From NCBI RefSeq assembly GCF_019891545.1, contig NZ_JAHDIU010000001.1, forward strand, positions 496,001 through 560,000: a DNA stretch of 64,000 nucleotides. Direction: 5' to 3'. The DNA is from Flavobacterium coralii (GTDB lineage: Bacteria > Bacteroidota > Bacteroidia > Flavobacteriales > Flavobacteriaceae). The notes under the pieces are model-generated. The model searched no databases, was not told the DNA's origin, and saw only the letters and a list, made by a program, of their open reading frames with translations. Position numbers and translations under genes: made by a program. This document shows, piece after piece, positions 60,452 to 64,000 of the stretch; the stretch's first letter is position 1, and the number at the start of each line of letters is the position of its first letter.

Positions 60452-62044
60452 TTACTTCGGCAGGTACACTAAAATATCTGTTCCTGAATTTTCTTTGCTT
60501 ACAGCTTTTATATATCCGTGGTGGTTTTCTACTATTTTGCGGCAAAGTGCAAGCCCTATACCTGTTCCCTTAGCTTTCTCGTCAAGTTTCTCAAACATCT
60601 CAAATATGCGTTCGCCATATTTATTGTCAAACCCCTTGCCATTATCTTTTATAGTGAATTTATAATAGCCTATATCCTGCTGTAGTTGCTTTACAGCGGC
60701 AATTTCTGCCCAGGGCGCATCTTCATGATATACATCTATAACCGGGATACGGTCATTAAACTTTATTGAGTTGCTTAACAGGTTATAAAACAACTGATAG
60801 AGTTGAATATTAATACCTTTAATTTCCGGTAGGTTGCTGTAGTTTATTACTGCTTTTTTATCATTTATGATAAGTTCCATATCAGTAATAACATTGTTTA
60901 ATATGGCGCTGAGGCTAACTTCTTCAAATAATGCCTCTGCATTTGTGCGGGTATATTGAAGTATTTCCCTTATAAGTTTTGACATCCTCTGCGTGGCAGC
61001 AGTAATTTTATCAGCATATAAGCTTACAGCTTCAGGTGAATTAATTTTTGATTTAAGCATGCCTGTAAAAACTTCTACTTTACGTATCGGTTCCTGTAAG
61101 TCGTGCGAAGCTATAGATGCATATTGTTCAAGTGCTTTGTTCTTCTGCTCCAGCTCTGCCGTATATTGCTTTATTTTTTCTTCAGAGCGTTTTCGTTCAG
61201 TAAGGTCGCGTGTAACTTTAGTAAAACCTACAACATTGCCTTCATCATCATGTACTGCCGTTATTACAACACTTGCCCAGAACCTGCTGTTGTCTTTTCG
61301 CCTCCGCCACCCTTCATGGGCCACCCTGCCATTACAAAATGCTTCTTCAATAAGCATCTCAGGCAGTTTTTTTGTAATATCATCTTCAAAATAAAAATTC
61401 CTGAAGTTTTTGCCGGTAATTTCGTCGGCTGTGTAACCTTTTATTTTTTCCGCACCTTTGTTCCAGCTGATTATATTACCTTCTTTATCAAGCATTATGA
61501 TAGCATAATCCTGAACTTCATCAATCATCTTTTCATAACGCGTCTCTACTTTTTTATTATAGAGTTCTTGTTTGCGCTCTGTCTCCAATGCCTGCATACG
61601 CAGCTGGTAACGCTGTGTAATGTCTATATGCATATTGAGAACGCCAATTAGTGTGCCTGACGTGTTAAAGATGGGCTTGGGTAAAGGCTGTATATATTTT
61701 TTAATGCCTTCAGCATTTTCTATGATAATTTCGTCAGTAAAAGGCTTACCATACTTTAGTGTTTTTGCCATTGGTGTCTGGTCTGCCTGAAGCGGCTGCC
61801 CATCTATTGTATATGCCCTCCATCCTGTAAAATAAAAATCAGTTCCGGCTTCCGGGCTAAACCCCCAAAAAGCGGCAGCAGCCTTATTGTAGTAGGTTAT
61901 TTTTCCTTCGGCATCGCAGGTATATATTACAGCGGGAAGAAATTCCATAAGCCTTGAGAAATATTCTTCCTTAACAAGTGATATATGCTTGTCGTTTGTA
62001 GCAGAGTCTTCAGGGCCATTAAATATACCGGTATATCTATCCAT
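60452..62044 (-). CDS. PAS-domain sensor histidine kinase
   Basis: 530 residues and no membrane helix. PAS 1 (about 30-145) with PAVIYTCDAEGKITYYN and PAS 2 (about 170-290) with YAIIMLDKEGNIISWNKGAEKIKGY are followed by HisKA with His314 in IASHDLQEPIRK and HATPase (about 415-530) with NLLSNSIKF and GTGIGLALCRK. It is probably cytoplasmic and senses a small ligand or redox state. No response regulator is next to it. The kinase core resembles that of the receiver-kinase at 27641 (SHDLKEPVRK against SHDLQEPIRK). Confidence 0.93.
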   Translation of the reverse strand: MDRYTGIFNGPEDSATNDKHISLVKEEYFSRLMEFLPAVIYTCDAEGKITYYNKAAAAFWGFSPEAGTDFYFTGWRAYTIDGQPLQADQTPMAKTLKYGKPFTDEIIIENAEGIKKYIQPLPKPIFNTSGTLIGVLNMHIDITQRYQLRMQALETERKQELYNKKVETRYEKMIDEVQDYAIIMLDKEGNIISWNKGAEKIKGYTADEITGKNFRNFYFEDDITKKLPEMLIEEAFCNGRVAHEGWRRRKDNSRFWASVVITAVHDDEGNVVGFTKVTRDLTERKRSEEKIKQYTAELEQKNKALEQYASIASHDLQEPIRKVEVFTGMLKSKINSPEAVSLYADKITAATQRMSKLIREILQYTRTNAEALFEEVSLSAILNNVITDMELIINDKKAVINYSNLPEIKGINIQLYQLFYNLLSNSIKFNDRIPVIDVYHEDAPWAEIAAVKQLQQDIGYYKFTIKDNGKGFDNKYGERIFEMFEKLDEKAKGTGIGLALCRKIVENHHGYIKAVSKENSGTDILVYLPK

Positions 62045-62246
62045 TACTTTGTCTTGGCAAATACTCCAAATTTAATCAAGAACATCCTAATTTTAACATC
62101 TACACTAAATAATTTTAATTAAACATTATCCTAAACAATAATTAATATTTTGTTAATGCTATGTGGATATTTATTTGTACCTTAGTATCAAATATTTAAG
62201 AGCTACCTATTATTTTTTTAAGACAATGGAAAATAGTACAGTTTAA

Positions 62247-62303
62247 AAGGACTTTATAGTCCTTATCACAGAAAATCGATTAAGAATTTGTAAAAAAAGG
62301 ACT
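62247..62303 (+). promoter_or_regulatory. Hairpin plus third repeat abutting a start codon, possible RNA switch
   Basis: AAGGACT (62247-62253), loop TTAT and AGTCCTT (62258-62264) form a 7-bp hairpin. A third AAGGACT (62297-62303) ends exactly at the ATG of the next gene. The AGTCCTT arm can pair with either copy, so two structures exclude each other, one of which would cover the translation start. Function is inferred. Confidence 0.4.
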
Positions 62304-62522
62304 ATGAAAACTTTTAATATCATACTATCCGCATTTACCCTATTAGCTACAACCATACTTTTGATTGTAGATTTTCCAAACCTCAAAACGTTTAATGGCA
62401 TAATTTATTTTTCCCTGCTGGTTGTGTTATTATTAGTTTGCGTAACGGGTATTATTATTAATATGCCCCGCATAACTTTTAAAAGAAGCAACAGGTTTGG
62501 ACTGAGTTTCGGTAAACATTAA
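62304..62522 (+). CDS. Small two-helix membrane protein
   Basis: 72 residues with two membrane helices (about 5-24 and 32-53) and a basic C-terminal tail (RITFKRSNRFGLSFGKH). No family was recognised. The 259-base space upstream is AT-rich and contains the repeated AAGGACT segments, which suggests post-transcriptional control. Likely a stress or envelope protein, but this is only a guess. Confidence 0.65.
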   Translation: MKTFNIILSAFTLLATTILLIVDFPNLKTFNGIIYFSLLVVLLLVCVTGIIINMPRITFKRSNRFGLSFGKH

Positions 62523-62590
62523 CGTACTTTTATAAATGCGCCACCTATTATTTGGTTACATTTAATTATGTAAACAAAAAAAACAGCGCT

Positions 62591-62863
62591 ATGGAAAATT
62601 TATCAGAAAACAGTAACAAGAAGGAGGAAAGGGAAGAAGCAGCAAATAAAAAAGCTACTGAAAAAATGGCTGCCAACGACGAAAGGCAGGATAAAGAATA
62701 TATGCAGCAGCAAAATGACCTTACACAGGCAGAAAATCCTGAAGAGAATGATGCCAATGTAACAGAAAACTCAAATTCAGGAAACAGCGACACCCTTTCG
62801 AGGGAAGAACAGAACAAGAGAAGGCTGCAGGATGAAGAAGACAGCGACTTTGGTATCGAATAA
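62591..62863 (+). CDS. Small acidic disordered protein
   Basis: 90 residues from MENLSENSNKKE; a TTG at 62552 would add 13 residues that are unlike the rest. The sequence is nearly all Glu, Asn, Lys, Asp, Gln and Ser, without hydrophobic core, so it is probably unfolded alone. Such proteins occur in Flavobacteria as stress-related hydrophilins, though no family was recognised. A perfect terminator follows. Confidence 0.65.
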   Translation: MENLSENSNKKEEREEAANKKATEKMAANDERQDKEYMQQQNDLTQAENPEENDANVTENSNSGNSDTLSREEQNKRRLQDEEDSDFGIE

Positions 62864-62886
62864 ATTTCAGGCAATCAATTAAATAA

Positions 62887-62912
62887 AAAAGCTCCGCAAT
62901 TGCGGAGCTTTT
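62887..62912. terminator. Bidirectional terminator between the acidic protein and ompA-like genes
   Basis: The 26-base perfect palindrome has arms AAAAGCTCCGCAA and TTGCGGAGCTTTT. It can end transcripts from both sides. Confidence 0.88.
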
Positions 62913-62930
62913 ACTGTTATTACCAAAAGC

Positions 62931-63764
62931 TTATTTGCTTTGGCCTTTCATTTCTTTTTCAATCATGTCATAGAACTGGTCAATTTTAGGTAATACCAGT
63001 ATCCTTGTCCTCCTGTTACGGGCCCTGCCTTCGGCAGTTGTGTTCGCTTCTAAAGGCACATACTCACCACGTCCTGCAGCAACAAGCCTTTTAGGATCAA
63101 TACCATAATCCTGTTGCAGTATCCTAACTATAGATGTAGCACGCTTAACACTTAAATCCCAGTTGTCCTGTAGTACAGGGTTGTTAATCGGCACATTATC
63201 AGTGTGGCCTTCAACCATACATTCAAAGTCCGGCTTATCTTTTACTATAGCTGCAACTTTACCTAAAATTTCTTTAGCCCTGTCGGTAACTTCATACCTT
63301 CCGCTCTTAAATAACAGCTTATCAGCGATAGAGATATACACAACTCCTTTTTCTACATTCACTTCAATATCCGGATCGTTAACACCAACAGCCCTTTTTA
63401 TGCTCGATACCAAGGCAAGTGTAACAGAGTCCTTACGTGTAAGTGCATCCTGAAGCCTATTAATCTTAAGGTCTTTTTCTTTAAGGCTTTCTAACGTCTT
63501 TTCAAGGTTTTGCGCTCCCTGAGAAGACAAAGTAGTAATTTGGTCACGCGTGTTAATCAAGTCAGTTTCCCTGCTCTTAAGGTCCTGAATACGACTGGCC
63601 ATTTGATCTTTTTCGGCAAGGCAGGTGTTCAGCTTAAGTGTAGCCGAGTTAAGCATATCCTGTATTTCTTTATTTTTTGCCTCCAGTTCGGCAATTTTCT
63701 TTTTAGAACCGCAGGATGTTAGCGTTAACGCTGCCAGTGTTAGTGTCAGAATGGTTCTTTTCAT
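62931..63764 (-). CDS. OmpA/MotB family lipoprotein
   Basis: 277 residues. A lipobox at LTSCGS puts it on the membrane. A coiled coil (about 22-110) is followed by the OmpA C-terminal domain (about 145-265) with VEGHTDNVPI, LSVKRATSIVRIL and GRGEYVPLEANTTAEGRARNRR. That domain binds meso-DAP peptidoglycan and joins the outer membrane to the wall. No beta-barrel is present. TAATTTTG on the minus strand at 63789-63796 is a probable -7 element. The 236 bases after it to the window end show no gene. Confidence 0.93.
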   Translation of the reverse strand: MKRTILTLTLAALTLTSCGSKKKIAELEAKNKEIQDMLNSATLKLNTCLAEKDQMASRIQDLKSRETDLINTRDQITTLSSQGAQNLEKTLESLKEKDLKINRLQDALTRKDSVTLALVSSIKRAVGVNDPDIEVNVEKGVVYISIADKLLFKSGRYEVTDRAKEILGKVAAIVKDKPDFECMVEGHTDNVPINNPVLQDNWDLSVKRATSIVRILQQDYGIDPKRLVAAGRGEYVPLEANTTAEGRARNRRTRILVLPKIDQFYDMIEKEMKGQSK

Positions 63765-63788
63765 AAATGTCTGTGTTTAGATTTTTTA

Positions 63789-63796
63789 CAAAATTA
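63789..63796 (-). promoter_or_regulatory. Candidate -7 element of the ompA-like gene
   Basis: The minus strand reads TAATTTTG, 24 bases before the start codon. No TTG was seen at usual spacing. Confidence 0.4.
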
Positions 63797-64000
63797 GTTA
63801 ATGATAAAAAAATGCTGAATTAAATTGGTTATAAATTCTTGTTAAATATCAGCAAAAATCTTGCCGTTGCGTACAAAATAACTGTATATAATACTCTTTA
63901 TGTGATAATAATTATTGTAATGTTTTGAAGGTCTTTTATTTAGGAAATAAAATAATTTTAAATAAAAGTAAATATGTGATTTTAAAACAGCCCAAAGGTG

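Noticed and set aside
61103-61651. 182-codon open frame on the plus strand within the PAS kinase
   Set aside because: It is a Phe/Cys-rich shadow of the PAS and HisKA coding region.
1-64000. CRISPR arrays, tRNA or rRNA genes, transposons, prophage
   Set aside because: No regular spacer repeats, cloverleaf sequences, transposase motifs or phage structural genes were seen when reading both strands; a tRNAscan, CRISPR and IS search would settle this.

Overview
This is a dense, AT-rich bacterial chromosome segment that looks like Flavobacteriaceae (Bacteroidota). Pointers to this are the TAnnTTTG promoter elements typical of Bacteroidota, a porX-type response regulator/PglZ protein (type IX secretion control), a DPP-IV close to the Porphyromonas enzyme, a fused LpxC-FabZ, the AguA/AguB putrescine route and GldL-like HWPGA membrane motifs. 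No rRNA, tRNA, CRISPR array, phage or insertion sequence was seen, and no gap between genes exceeds about 260 bases. Most of the window is core genome.

Layout. 1-4.5 kb: 3' end of a THUMP-type RNA methyltransferase, a PadR regulator with two small HWPGA membrane proteins, an unknown gene and DPP-IV. 4.7-8 kb: a Cys/Met-metabolism PLP enzyme divergent from an Lrp/AsnC regulator, then dihydrolipoyl dehydrogenase. 8-13.3 kb: a RelE/ParE toxin-antitoxin pair, pabB (TTG start, repeat-like DNA inside the gene), tilS and dsbD. 13.3-16.4 kb (minus): CoA-disulfide-reductase-like flavoprotein, CPA1 antiporter and a PH-domain protein. 16.5-21.7 kb: YifB/ComM AAA protein, a HipA-like kinase with its DUF3037 partner, an NlpC/P60 lipoprotein and an L,D-transpeptidase. 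21.9-27.5 kb: MBL-rhodanese fusion and thioredoxin, agmatine deiminase and N-carbamoylputrescine amidase, hemolysin III, aldo/keto reductase.

27.6-34.2 kb is a plus-strand signalling operon: receiver-kinase, CHASE3-HAMP-GAF-kinase with three receivers, a single receiver, CheR and a receiver-less CheB, with no chemoreceptor, CheA or CheW nearby. 34.2-45 kb: unknowns, RhlE-type helicase, formimidoylglutamase-like enzyme, a second antiporter, a TSUP exporter, alanine dehydrogenase, tsaE and porX. 45.2-53.8 kb: HD hydrolase, lpxD, lpxC-fabZ, lpxA, efp, a second lpxD-like gene, two accessory genes and sucD, so lipid A synthesis, translation and the TCA cycle are encoded side by side.

53.8-58.6 kb is a DNA repair and stress block: ligD and ku (non-homologous end joining), a YciE/YciF ferritin-like protein with a Lys/Ser tail, and a deoxyinosine-type DNA glycosylase. 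The end holds an MBL hydrolase, a PAS histidine kinase, two small genes and an OmpA-type lipoprotein.

No clearly new multi-gene system was found. The best leads are the CheR/CheB kinase operon lacking a receptor, the PadR-HWPGA unit with a palindrome filling its promoter, the two palindromes upstream of the MBL-rhodanese gene, the repeat-like DNA inside pabB, and the three-copy AAGGACT arrangement abutting a start codon at 62.3 kb. All functional calls rest on motif recognition by eye; no database search was run.
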